Origin: Clostridium sp. AM49-4BH
Lineage (GTDB): Bacteria > Bacillota > Clostridia > Lachnospirales > Lachnospiraceae
NCBI RefSeq assembly: GCF_003478335.1
Contig: NZ_QUFB01000011.1
Coordinates: 6,666-70,665 of the forward strand
Reading direction: 5' to 3'
Length of the DNA stretch: 64,000 nucleotides
Shown here: positions 26,846 to 35,559 of the stretch, piece after piece
Layout: each line of letters opens with the position of its first letter
Numbering within the stretch: the first letter of the stretch is position 1
Program-made: the position numbers and the translations under genes
The notes under the pieces: model-generated
What the model was told of the DNA's origin: nothing
The model's input: the letters and a program-made list of their open reading frames with translations, nothing else
Database searches by the model: none

Positions 26846-28009
26846 TCAGCGAATCTGTTGATTAAGTTTACCAACCAGATACGAATTGCGCGTCATGGAA
26901 ATGTTGTTGATAAAAAAGATTTTCTGTATCTTTTTGTCTTTTACCAAATGTGATAACTTCCCATTCCAATAACGATAGTCAATGACATATATTTTGGAAA
27001 AATGATCGGTCAAATATGGTACAAGTGCATTTCCAAACGATTCTTTCACCACAACACAACTGGAAGAATCCTTGATGTTCTTATTGGTGATCACCGTATA
27101 CGCATTATCTCCCTCCAAAAATGCCAAATATTTGTTGCTGATTCCATATTTCGACGAGTCCGCAATAACATGTCCATTCACTATTTTGCCGGATTCGTTC
27201 TGATATTTCATGCTGATCTTATCGCTCACCGGGTAATAAGCTGCCAGCTCATCTTTGCGAAAATTTTTATCGCCATTGGTGTCACCATAATATGTACCAA
27301 TAAAACTTCCAAATTTCTTCTTCTCATATTCTGATAACGCATGTGGTGAAATGCCAAGTTTCTCGCAAATTCCCACATATCCATAATACGCCCCTTTGGA
27401 CGTCCAGTGATGATCTGTACGATAATAAACATACTCCTGTCGGTGCTGCATCAATGCATCATACAACGATATCGTCTGCACGGATTTTTCCAGCTTTGCA
27501 AAGATTTTCTTGATTGCCTTGTCCTGCGGTGTTGAATTAACATGTGCTAATTTATTGTCCGGCATGGTGATTCCTACACTCGTTGGGATAATGATGTCAT
27601 AAATTGTTGCAGAAGAACCATACAGTTTGGCCGCTTTATTAATTGCTTTTGCATAAGAAGACGCAATGGATGGCACATAGTTATAAAGTTCATAGCCGGT
27701 ATCTCCAATCACAACAGTTGCCGTGTCCTCATATATCTTCATTTTGTCATGTGACGTAATTTCTGCATATCCACCCTGTGGTGTTGCTGTCGGCGTTGCT
27801 GTCGGCATCGCTGTCGGAGTCTGTCTGTTCTTCTCAGCCTGTTTTTTATGTGTTGTATTAGAACCTTTATCTTCCTTAAGCGCATGAGAAATAACCAGAG
27901 TTTCTTCTGTCTTGTGAGGCTTTGCCCGCCATAACAGGACTCCACAAATAACAATCAAGCATACTGCCACCGCCAAACCAATTATCTTCCCTTGCCTAAA
28001 CCTTCCCAT
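26846..28009 (-). CDS. DHHW-family protein, second paralogue in the acetylation cassette
   Basis: A 387-residue protein: an N-terminal membrane helix, a Thr/Pro/Ala repeat spacer (TPTAMPTATPTATP) and an outer domain with YYRTDHHWTSKGAYYGY and VVVKESFGNALVPYL, where the usual Asp-Ser becomes Glu-Ser. It is related to the other DHHW protein 1.5 kb downstream, and the two flank the MBOAT gene. It ends 36 bp before the MBOAT start. The Pro/Thr spacer suggests that the catalytic domain is held away from the membrane, within the wall. Confidence 0.8.
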   Translation of the reverse strand: MGRFRQGKIIGLAVAVCLIVICGVLLWRAKPHKTEETLVISHALKEDKGSNTTHKKQAEKNRQTPTAMPTATPTATPQGGYAEITSHDKMKIYEDTATVVIGDTGYELYNYVPSIASSYAKAINKAAKLYGSSATIYDIIIPTSVGITMPDNKLAHVNSTPQDKAIKKIFAKLEKSVQTISLYDALMQHRQEYVYYRTDHHWTSKGAYYGYVGICEKLGISPHALSEYEKKKFGSFIGTYYGDTNGDKNFRKDELAAYYPVSDKISMKYQNESGKIVNGHVIADSSKYGISNKYLAFLEGDNAYTVITNKNIKDSSSCVVVKESFGNALVPYLTDHFSKIYVIDYRYWNGKLSHLVKDKKIQKIFFINNISMTRNSYLVGKLNQQIR

Positions 28010-28030
28010 ACCTAACCTCTTCCGTATATA

Positions 28031-28588
28031 CTATTTATCCGCCTCGAATGCATCCACGATCTTATTTTGGGCGGTCTCATAGTCATCTGTAACGCAAGCA
28101 ACAACATACTTTCCGCATCGTATGATAACCGCATTTTCAATCTTATCTGCCTGTTTCGGAATATAGTCTTCAAAGGAATGCTTCATCTCTTTGAGATGTT
28201 GTTCTACTGCTCCCTGATCTTTCTTAGCTTTCTCTTCTGAGGAAGCGGTGACCACCAGCACTTCATCGGAATATGTTCCTTCTCCCATATATAAAGCTGC
28301 TTTGGAATCTTTCTGCAACGATACGATTCCCTCCACAACGCTATCATCCATTAAATTAAGCTTCGTTTCGTATTTTATGTCCTGAAGCAGTATCTTTGTT
28401 AACGCCTCTATATTCACCTTTTTATCGGACACGTTATTCACTTTTTTCTGTGTTGCCAGTGCTTTCTGTACAGCTGGCTCTTTTACACCTGTTGCTTGCC
28501 ACTGGACAATCCCCCAGATAAATACTGCTGCAATAAAAATTGCCATCGCAGTCAACATCTGCATTCTATTATTCGTCTTTTGGTTCAT
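28031..28588 (-). CDS. DUF4358 membrane-anchored protein
   Basis: A 185-residue protein with one N-terminal membrane helix and an outer domain matching DUF4358 (LTKILLQDIKYETKLNLMDDSVVEGI, then the late segment VIIRCGKYVVACVTDDYETAQNKI). The family is repeatedly found beside MBOAT/DHHW genes in Clostridia and has no assigned activity. The start at 28588 has AAAGGAG 8 nt upstream. It is probably the first gene of the four-gene O-acetylation cassette. Confidence 0.75.
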   Translation of the reverse strand: MNQKTNNRMQMLTAMAIFIAAVFIWGIVQWQATGVKEPAVQKALATQKKVNNVSDKKVNIEALTKILLQDIKYETKLNLMDDSVVEGIVSLQKDSKAALYMGEGTYSDEVLVVTASSEEKAKKDQGAVEQHLKEMKHSFEDYIPKQADKIENAVIIRCGKYVVACVTDDYETAQNKIVDAFEADK

Positions 28589-28749
28589 TTGCGGCTGCTC
28601 CTTTAAATTGCAAGACATATATTATCATTAGTACACATCTTCATAATGTCCCTAAACATACATATTTGCGTACATTTTATCTTAGCATACTTCCAACTAT
28701 CGTGCAAGAGATGCGGCGCACCGCTGATAGATATTGTGGTCAAAAAATA

Positions 28750-28783
28750 AGAAAAAAAGAGCTTCTGCATATCGCAGAAGCTC
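28750..28783 (-). terminator. Terminator of the rpsF-ssb-rpsR operon
   Basis: Perfect 10-bp stem GAGCTTCTGC / GCAGAAGCTC with a 5-nt loop. A T run follows on the minus strand. Confidence 0.9.
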
Positions 28784-28813
28784 ATAATGATCGCTCCTAT
28801 AAACTAACCAAAA

Positions 28814-29074
28814 TTAATCAGTTGTATAAGGCATAATTGCTACGTGACGTGCACGCTTAACTGCAACTGTTAACGCACGCTGATGCTTTGCACAGTTACC
28901 TGTAATTCTTCTTGGAAGAATCTTGCCTCTCTCGGAGACATATCTCTTTAACTTATTTACATCCTTGTAGTCGATATAATCATGCTCTTTGTCTGCACAG
29001 AAAGCACAAACTTTTTTTCTTCTACGCATTGGTCTTCTTCTTGAAGCATTGTTATCGCCTTTATTGTATGCCAT
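28814..29074 (-). CDS. rpsR: 30S ribosomal protein S18
   Basis: An 86-residue basic protein with the S18 core [57 protein letters not shown] shown here only by its ends: it starts [10 protein letters not shown] and ends [11 protein letters not shown]. It retains the two Cys typical of C+ type S18. It binds S6 on the 30S platform. It is the last gene of the rpsF-ssb-rpsR operon. Confidence 0.98.
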   Translation of the reverse strand: MAYNKGDNNASRRRPMRRRKKVCAFCADKEHDYIDYKDVNKLKRYVSERGKILPRRITGNCAKHQRALTVAVKRARHVAIMPYTTD

Positions 29075-29111
29075 TACGAAACCTCCTTAATAATTTGTGT
29101 CTATCAGTCCA

Positions 29112-29564
29112 TCACACCTTGAATGGTAATTCCTCTTCAATGGCATCCGGAATATTCATAAATCCGTCGCCTGCAGCCTGTGTCGGCTCTGGTCTGGATG
29201 GTGCTGCCTGCTGATAACCGCCGGCATTATTTGCAGATGCTGCTTTGCTCTCCGCAAATTCCTGATTTTCCACTACAACATCTGTAGTATAGACACGTTG
29301 TCCATCTTTGTTGGTATAGCTTCCTGTCTGAATGCGACCCTCAGCTATGATCTTAGTGCCCTGATGAAGATAATTCTCTGCAAACTCAGCCCCTCTGCCA
29401 AAAACCACACAGTTAATGAAATCTGCAGTCTGCTCATCTCCCTGGCGTTTAAAACGACGGTCTACCGCAAGTGTATATCTTGCAACCGCTGTCTGATTCT
29501 CTCCTGAAGAATAACGAACTTCAGGATCTCTGGTCAATCTACCACATAAAATAACCTTATTCAT
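29112..29564 (-). CDS. ssb: Single-stranded DNA-binding protein
   Basis: A 150-residue SSB with an N-terminal OB fold (MNKVILCGRLTRDPEVRYSS, FINCVVFGRGAEFAENYLHQGTKIIAEGRIQT), a flexible Gln/Ala/Pro-rich linker and an acidic C-terminal tip. The usual DDIPF end reads EEELPFKV, a slightly altered interaction peptide. It is located between rpsF and rpsR, the canonical place. Confidence 0.97.
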   Translation of the reverse strand: MNKVILCGRLTRDPEVRYSSGENQTAVARYTLAVDRRFKRQGDEQTADFINCVVFGRGAEFAENYLHQGTKIIAEGRIQTGSYTNKDGQRVYTTDVVVENQEFAESKAASANNAGGYQQAAPSRPEPTQAAGDGFMNIPDAIEEELPFKV

Positions 29565-29584
29565 GAAGGAAACACCTTCCTTTC

Positions 29585-29872
29585 TTATGCTTCCTGTCTA
29601 ACGCATAAGTATCTCAGAACATTGTCCATGATTCGAACAGCCTGCTCCAACTCGCCCGGAACAGTTGCCTCGCCATCAAACTTGATGAAGTAGTAGTAGC
29701 CCTCTTTCATGTGCTGAATCTCGTAAGCAAGTTTCTTCTTGCCCCACTCTTCAACCTCTGTGATAGTACCGCCGAATTTGGTTACATAATCCTTTGCCTT
29801 CTCGACAGTTGCTACTCTTGCATCTTCCTCGATCTTAGCATCGACAACTAACGCTAACTCATATTTGTTCAT
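29585..29872 (-). CDS. rpsF: 30S ribosomal protein S6
   Basis: A 95-residue protein with the S6 pattern MNKYELALVVDAKIEEDARV, EWGKKKLAYEIQHMKEGYYYFIKFDG and a conserved RIMDNVLRYLCVR end. The open frame extends upstream, but ATG at 29872 has AAGGAGG upstream and fits the family start. First gene of the operon with ssb and rpsR. Confidence 0.97.
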   Translation of the reverse strand: MNKYELALVVDAKIEEDARVATVEKAKDYVTKFGGTITEVEEWGKKKLAYEIQHMKEGYYYFIKFDGEATVPGELEQAVRIMDNVLRYLCVRQEA

Positions 29873-30046
29873 AGTCGTCTGTACCTCCTTTTGGTCTCTG
29901 GCTCTTTCCCGGCTGCGATTCTGTGACTTTCGGAATCGGTGTCTTTCAAAACACATGCCCCACTGGAAAGAACAAGGAAAAATTAACATGTCACATTTCT
30001 CTATTATAGCAGAACTTTACAACCTCTGCAACAACTTTTTTTCTGC

Positions 30047-30235
30047 TTATTGGCCACTCCGGGATACAAATCCGCGGAACGCCTTTTCTACCTGCTTCCG
30101 CGGAAGCATTATCTGGTGGCCGCATCCGGTGCAGCGAATGCGGATATCCATCCCTACACGTCTAAGCTCCCACGCATTTGTTCCGCACGGATGTGATTTC
30201 TTCATTTTGATAACATCGCCTACTTTTAAATCCAT
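30047..30235 (-). CDS. DUF951 small basic protein
   Basis: A 62-residue protein: MDLKVGDVIKMKKSHPCG start, then RVGMDIRIRCTGCGHQIMLPRKQVEKAFRGF. It carries CxxC plus a further Cys-His pair, so it may bind zinc, and it has an SH3-like beta pattern. Conserved next to translation genes in Firmicutes (for example near rpsF/ychF) and of unknown role. ATG at 30235 has AAGGAGG 6 nt upstream. Confidence 0.85.
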   Translation of the reverse strand: MDLKVGDVIKMKKSHPCGTNAWELRRVGMDIRIRCTGCGHQIMLPRKQVEKAFRGFVSRSGQ

Positions 30236-30286
30236 CCATTCCCTCCTTATGGTCACATCGACAAGCACTATTTCCATCACAAAATC

Positions 30287-32425
30287 CTAATTTTCTGCCT
30301 TCATATCTATATTTTGAATTTCTCGCATCCAGCTATAGAACATTGTCGTATTTTTTGTCATAGACTTCGAACGGATACGGCTGCTGCTATATAACATTGT
30401 TGTACTCTTTTGGTGAACAGACACTTCCACTATCATTGCATAAATCTCGTCAAACGCTTTTTGTGTCCATTTTTTCTGCTTTTCCTTGTTTATGGTTTGA
30501 TCGGACTTGTTGATCGCTTTCATCAGCTCTGCATTTTCCAAAAATGCAAATCTCTCTGCAAGATCCGGATTGCTGCTCATCTCTTCCTCGGCGTACCACA
30601 ATGCTATTGAGGATTTCTTGGCAAATACATTTCCGCGGCGAAGATTTGCGACTTTCTTATTCAATTTATCTACTGTTGTAGTATGAATTTGTATTGTAAT
30701 GCCAATCCCTTGCAGATCACTCGCAACCGCCGTGGCCAGCTGATATCCGACTGTATCCGTTCCACCGGCTAATTCCATTGAAAACAACGTCTTTGCACCC
30801 GCAGGAGCTGCAGTTACTTTGCCATCCTCTACTGTATATCCCGCTTTTTCCAACCATTTAAGTGCAGTCTGCTGTGCCTCTTCCCGCTTTTGATCAACCG
30901 CATCATCTGTCTTATAGATCTGCTCTTTGCCATCCGGCGTCTCTGCATAGCAAAGTTTATCCTCATTTGGCTGCTCCGGAGACAACCACGAATCCTTTGC
31001 CGCCTGTGCATTTACACTGGTAAGTTTTGCACCTTCTGTTTCCATCTGCACTCCCCGACATGCGCTAACTACCATGGCGATCGCATGCCGTAAAGCCGCT
31101 GATTGCTCACTAAACGGCTCATTATTTATGCATACCCGGTATGGATTGAGACCCCAATATGCATATGATGCATTGGCACTTTGACAGGTGTTGATCTCAT
31201 TGCCGGACATTTTCCCATTTCCGTTGATTTCACCAATTGCCTCAAGGTCAGACTGAGTCAAAGCCAAAGATGCCACATCTACTGTTTGTCCTTTCATCTC
31301 CTCGGCAAGTTTCGCTCCGGTCAGATCCTCATCCTTAAACAGTTTTGTGAGATCCTTTAGCTGCACGTACGTGATTTTTGGGCAGCCTTGATAATACAGC
31401 TCATTCGCCATGAAATATGCAATTCCACTGTCATATTTCACAAATCGATACGCTCCGGCTCCAACCGGTGAACTCTTATTAGCGCGAATTGCAGAGAGAT
31501 CTCCTCTCTTAAATCCAAACTTATTTGCGTTATAACTATATTTTGTTGTATCTCCATAATAATGCAGCGGGCAGATCGGAATCTGCAGCTTTTCCTCAAA
31601 TCTGCTGTCATAGCCTGTTGTATAAATACGCAATTCGTAATCATTAAGGCGTTTGATTCCTTCGATACTGTTTACCCTCGTTTTTTTCTTTGCCTGCTTC
31701 GCCATCAAATAACGCGCCTGCCTTTCGAGCGCACTTTCATACCCGCTCTCATCGCTGCTATGCTTCTGCATCCATTTCTGCAGTGCTGCCGGCTTCTTAC
31801 GAATATACTTTTTCACCTGCTTGTCCGTATACGATTCTGCCCGAGCATTATTTGCCTGATAATTCAGCAGCCCACGGATATTACTGCTTTTTAGCTGCAC
31901 ATTGCCGTCATAATCATTGTCACAAAATGCATAAAGCGAAAAAATCACATCGTCAATAGTGATCGGCTGGCCGTCACTAAACAGAAGATCATCTCGGATC
32001 GTAATACGATATACCGTATAGTTCGCTTTGGTACGTCGTGCCTTTTTAATATCCGCAATTCCATAATACGTATAGTTCTCATCGTTGTATTCACGAAGCT
32101 CTCCATCAATCCCCTTTTCCACCAGCCGACCGGCGCGATCCGTGTCAAACAGTTTGGTCTGCGTCAAATTCATGACCTGTTCATCAGACGCAGCCTGTGC
32201 CAAAAACGGATTGAAATTTTTATCAAGTCTGCCACAGCCAATAATCAGCGGAACCTCTGACTGCTGCTTACCTTTTCCTTCTGCCTTAGCAGTACCGTTC
32301 TTAACTTCTGCTGTTGACTGCACATATGGTTTCTTCGCTTTTTTCTGCTTGCCACAGCCGGTTACCCCAAATACCATGGATGCCGCCAATAACGCAGCTA
32401 AACATTTTTTCCCTATATTAATCAT
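30287..32425 (-). CDS. ABC transporter substrate-binding lipoprotein (SBP family 5, peptide type)
   Basis: A 712-residue lipoprotein with signal peptide and lipobox VTGC near residue 23. The family 5 pattern is present: YRITIRDDLLFSDGQPITIDDVIFSLYAF, LRIYTTGYDSRFEEKLQIPICPLHYYG, and a late segment AWGL-like NPYRVCINNEPF. Such proteins capture oligopeptides or related ligands for an ABC importer. No permease or ATPase genes are nearby, so it may be an orphan receptor or serve a remote transporter. It is longer than the usual 520-600 residues because of charged inserts. The start at 32425 follows GGAGG. Confidence 0.85.
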   Translation of the reverse strand: MINIGKKCLAALLAASMVFGVTGCGKQKKAKKPYVQSTAEVKNGTAKAEGKGKQQSEVPLIIGCGRLDKNFNPFLAQAASDEQVMNLTQTKLFDTDRAGRLVEKGIDGELREYNDENYTYYGIADIKKARRTKANYTVYRITIRDDLLFSDGQPITIDDVIFSLYAFCDNDYDGNVQLKSSNIRGLLNYQANNARAESYTDKQVKKYIRKKPAALQKWMQKHSSDESGYESALERQARYLMAKQAKKKTRVNSIEGIKRLNDYELRIYTTGYDSRFEEKLQIPICPLHYYGDTTKYSYNANKFGFKRGDLSAIRANKSSPVGAGAYRFVKYDSGIAYFMANELYYQGCPKITYVQLKDLTKLFKDEDLTGAKLAEEMKGQTVDVASLALTQSDLEAIGEINGNGKMSGNEINTCQSANASYAYWGLNPYRVCINNEPFSEQSAALRHAIAMVVSACRGVQMETEGAKLTSVNAQAAKDSWLSPEQPNEDKLCYAETPDGKEQIYKTDDAVDQKREEAQQTALKWLEKAGYTVEDGKVTAAPAGAKTLFSMELAGGTDTVGYQLATAVASDLQGIGITIQIHTTTVDKLNKKVANLRRGNVFAKKSSIALWYAEEEMSSNPDLAERFAFLENAELMKAINKSDQTINKEKQKKWTQKAFDEIYAMIVEVSVHQKSTTMLYSSSRIRSKSMTKNTTMFYSWMREIQNIDMKAEN

Positions 32426-32644
32426 GCTTGTCCTCCATTTACTCTTACCTCGGATCCTCACTACTTAACTCAAACTTCTGTCGTTTGAACAGATAATTTT
32501 GCATTGTCATATTACCATTATATTTCCAAGGTGTCAAAAGAGCTCCTGATGTCTTGCGTGGAAAACTCTTTACAGAACTTTATTCGGCTTTGGATAGCTT
32601 TATTTGACGTTGCAGGGCTTTATTACTCCTTACAGAGCTTATAA

Positions 32645-32947
32645 TGAAAAAAGCAACCCTTTCGGATTGCTTCTCTTCACGCACTGTATGTTTCAATCTG
32701 CTCCCACCCAGTACAACGAATAATATAGACTATCCGTTGTGTTAATACTTATGTACTCCTACCACCTTATGTATACATGCGCTCATATATACCGGGCATA
32801 CGCAGCGACAGCCCTCACCTTTTTTGTCTGCCTCCTGCATATGGACGGATTTTGAAAATGTCTTCTGTAGTCATTTCCAATGTAGTTCAATGAATAATCT
32901 GCGATAATTGCTCAATCGCATTTTTATTCTTACTAAAACATTTTCGT
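32645..32947 (-). ncRNA. Orphan structured RNA, about 300 nt, own promoter and terminator
   Basis: No protein-coding frame fits this stretch. A promoter upstream (32954-32982) and an intrinsic terminator at its end (stem AAGCAACCC / GGATTGCTT, 4-nt loop, then T run on the minus strand) define a transcript of roughly 300 nt. Local helices are visible: ACAACGGAT / ATTCGTTGT (one G-T pair) and GGGC / GCCC. Conserved-looking purine segments are GGTGGTAGGAGTACAT and GGGTGGGAGC. It does not show RNase P, tmRNA or SRP RNA landmarks. The raiA-type RNA class is a possible match that I cannot confirm. Confidence 0.5.
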
Positions 32948-32953
32948 AGACTT

Positions 32954-32982
32954 ATAATAACATATTTTATCAAAAAAGGCAA
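32954..32982 (-). promoter_or_regulatory. Promoter of the orphan RNA
   Basis: Minus-strand TTGCCT (32982-32977), 17-nt spacer, TATTAT (32959-32954). The -35 box lies inside the terminator hairpin of the upstream CAP gene. Confidence 0.55.
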
Positions 32983-33010
32983 TAAAATTTTACATTTTAT
33001 TGCCTTTTTT
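32972..33010. terminator. Perfect 16-bp terminator downstream of the first CAP-type gene
   Basis: Stem 32972-32987 against 32995-33010 (AAAAAAGGCAATAAAA and its complement), loop TTTTACA. It has A and T runs on both sides, so it can act in both directions. Confidence 0.9.
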
Positions 33011-33092
33011 TACATATTATTTCCGTATTTTTCTGCAGTATTTTGACAAATAGTCACTGACAGATCATAGCTTCTTTTGATTCGAAAACGGA

Positions 33093-35011
33093 TTACAGCG
33101 CGGATACCCTGTCTACAAAATCAATTACCATATTAGGATAGTAAACAGCCTTACCTGCACTCTCTGTGTAGACGCTTGCTCCGATACCACAGATTGCGTA
33201 ATTTGCACTGATCAGCGTGTTACGTGCATCGTTGCTTTCGATAACGCTATTTGCGAATCCGATGGCATCCATATTACCGATCATAATACGTTCGCCCCAA
33301 TTATTGAATGATAGTCCTGCGTTCTCCAATGCTGCCTTGCTCAGTTCTGGATTCCTTCCAACATTAGCCGCATCGATACATCCCTCATCTGCGAGCTCTT
33401 TGCTATACGCACGTGCCACATTGGAAACCTTTGTGTTTTTGCGTAACGCTTTGTCATCCACAGCACGTACTCCGGTGTTGACCAAATATGCATTTAAGAT
33501 TTCGAGGTCTCTGTTTCCATTTCTGTCAACACGTCCGCAGAATAATTCATTGGCAGCGTTGTCTCTCTACACTTCGTCATATCTGCGATCGAATATGCAT
33601 TGTTGAAGATCTGAATGCTGTATACCTTGTCATCTCCATAAGCGTCCGCAAATGCAATGATCGTTGCATTGTCGACATCCTTACTGTATGCTGCCGCATT
33701 GCCGGCTGTTGTTTTGTACCAGTCTACATCAACCCATCCATTAGAAACCAACGTAGCTGCAGATGTTCCATAAGACACTGTTCCATCAAAATTCATTGAT
33801 GACGCATTACCGCTAATACCAACTACAATATCATCCTTCAGGTAGATCAAAATATATGTGCTGTATTTTTCATCAAAACTCTTATCAGTATCATTACCAC
33901 CGGCACGGAATGCAATAACATCAAAGCCCTGTGGCGATTTTGCGGTACGTTTAACATCTGTTTTTAATGATCCAAGTACCGTGTTTACTTCATCTCTGGT
34001 CAATCCCAAAGCAAGTTGGTAACCAGCAATCGTAAACGCTTTTTTTCCATTCAGGTTAACATTTTGTCCTGCATTCCCGGATGGTGTTGCTGTCGGTTTT
34101 ACTGTTGGTGTTGCTGTCGGTTTTACCGTTGGTGTCGCTGTCGGTTTTACCGTTGGTGTCGCGGTCGATTTTACCGTTGGTGTCGCGGTCGGTTTTACCG
34201 TTGGTTTTACTGTTGGCGTTGCGGTCGGTGTGGCACTTGGTTGCGGTGCTGCACTTGGTGTTGGTGCCGGTGTCACTGTCGGACTTGCACTTGGCTTCGC
34301 CGTCTGCGTTGGTGTTGCTGTTGGTTTTGTTGTCGGTGCAGTGCTTGGACTCGCTGTTGGCTTCACTATTGGTGCGGCACTCGGGCTCGGAGTTGTTGTC
34401 CGTGCAGGTGTCGGCAGTGGCGCTGCACTTGGCATTTTCGTTGGCGTTGCTGTCGGTGCGCTGCTTGGACTCGCCGTTGGCGTTGCAGTCGGCGCTGTCG
34501 TTGGTTTCACTGTCGGCACCATCGTTGGTTTCACCGTTGGAGCTATAGTCGGTTTTGCCGTCACATCCATAGTCGGACTAACATTGGTCGTCTCTGATGG
34601 TTGTACTATTGCGGTTGGCTTCGGTGTCACTACCCGCACCGGAGTGGCAACAGGCATTGGTTTTGGTCTCCTAATAACTATCTTTTTCGGCAATACTCGA
34701 ACGTGACAAACCAATTTCTTTTTGCCTACTTTTGCAACAATTTTTGTTATTCCTATCCTTTTCGCCCTTACCAGTCCTTTTTTACTGACTGTCGCTATTT
34801 TTTTCTTACTGGATTTCCACTTTACCTTCTGCTTTTTCTTTAAATTTTTCACTTTGAGCTGTTTTTTGGCCCCGGCGCGCAAAGTTATCGTTTTTTTGTT
34901 GAGCTTTGGCGCCTTTGCTGCCTCGGCGAGCATAACCGATGATGTGGAAGTTACCACTAATGCCGCCGCCAGCACGCCGCACCAAGCTCTTGTGCATGAT
35001 TTCTTTTTCAC
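33093..35011 (-). CDS. Secreted Ig-like/CAP-domain protein 1 (apparent frameshift near 33490)
   Basis: Parts in order: signal peptide; a BIG2/Ig-like domain (KAPKLNKKTITLRAGAKKQL to KLVCHV); a Pro/Thr repeat linker of about 160 residues; a CAP-associated N-terminal domain (YQLALGLTRDEVNTVLGSL, SPQGFDVIAFR); and a CAP/SCP-like C-terminal domain (RAYSKELADEGCIDAAN, NNWGERIMIGNMDAIGFANSVIES). The last part is in another frame from 33485 on. One added base in the ACCTCGAAATC stretch restores ETSEILNAYLVN, matching the paralogue at 35560. GTG at 35011 has AAGGAG 6 nt upstream and starts the signal peptide. Likely a wall-associated protein. Confidence 0.8.
34085..34560. repeat. Codon-level repeats encoding a Thr-Pro linker (24-bp unit TPTVKPTA)
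   Basis: Tandem units coding for TPTVKPTA and TPTASPSxAP variants. The clearest 24-bp copies lie at about 34085-34230. Such tracts can expand or shrink by slippage, changing linker length in the CAP-type protein. Confidence 0.75.
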
Positions 35012-35058
35012 TTCTTTCTCCTTCCTCCAACTATCTGTCAACAGTTACATTTAATACC

Positions 35059-35541
35059 TCACTCTTCTTTAATAATATCCGCAAAAGTCGCCCCGGATGC
35101 CTTCGCTAAATCCTCCGGCTGCAGAAGAATCTGTACGCCTCTTCTTCCTCCGCTCACAGCAATCTTGTCCTGCTGTTTTGCACTCTCATGAATCACTGTT
35201 GTATACTGCTTTTTCATACCGATCGGAGTACATCCTCCGCGAATATAACCGGTCACTTTGTTGATCTCTTTGACCGGCACCATTTCCACATGCTTTTCAC
35301 CAACTGCACGTGCCGCCTTTTTCATATCAAGCTCACGATGCACCGGTATTGCATATACATAATAGTTGCCGCTCTTGCCCAATGTAACTAAAGTCTTAAA
35401 TGTCATTTCGTAATCCTGCCCAAGTTTGTCAGCGACATCCATTCCGTCAACAAATTCTTCACATTCATAATTCATCAACTCATACGGAATCTTTTGCCGA
35501 TCCAACATTCTCATCGCATTGGTTTTTACTTCTTTACCCAT
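35059..35541 (-). CDS. ybaK: YbaK-type Cys-tRNA(Pro)/aminoacyl-tRNA deacylase
   Basis: A 160-residue protein of the YbaK/EbsC family, which removes cysteine mis-attached to tRNA-Pro. Key features are the early KTNAMRMLDRQKIPYELMNY, the conserved FKTLV with catalytic Lys, and YIRGGCTPIGMKKQYTTVIHES, the GG-x-SP-type loop (here GGCTPIGMKK). ATG at 35541 has GAGGATG upstream. It sits between two CAP-type genes, to which it has no evident link. Confidence 0.93.
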   Translation of the reverse strand: MGKEVKTNAMRMLDRQKIPYELMNYECEEFVDGMDVADKLGQDYEMTFKTLVTLGKSGNYYVYAIPVHRELDMKKAARAVGEKHVEMVPVKEINKVTGYIRGGCTPIGMKKQYTTVIHESAKQQDKIAVSGGRRGVQILLQPEDLAKASGATFADIIKEE

Positions 35542-35559
35542 GATGTCATCCTCTTTTAC

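Noticed and set aside
34016..34706. Long plus-strand frames rich in Cys/Trp/Arg or Val/Gly opposite the CAP protein 1 linker
   Set aside because: They are mirror products of the Thr-Pro codon repeats on the minus strand, with no ribosome sites or independent start.
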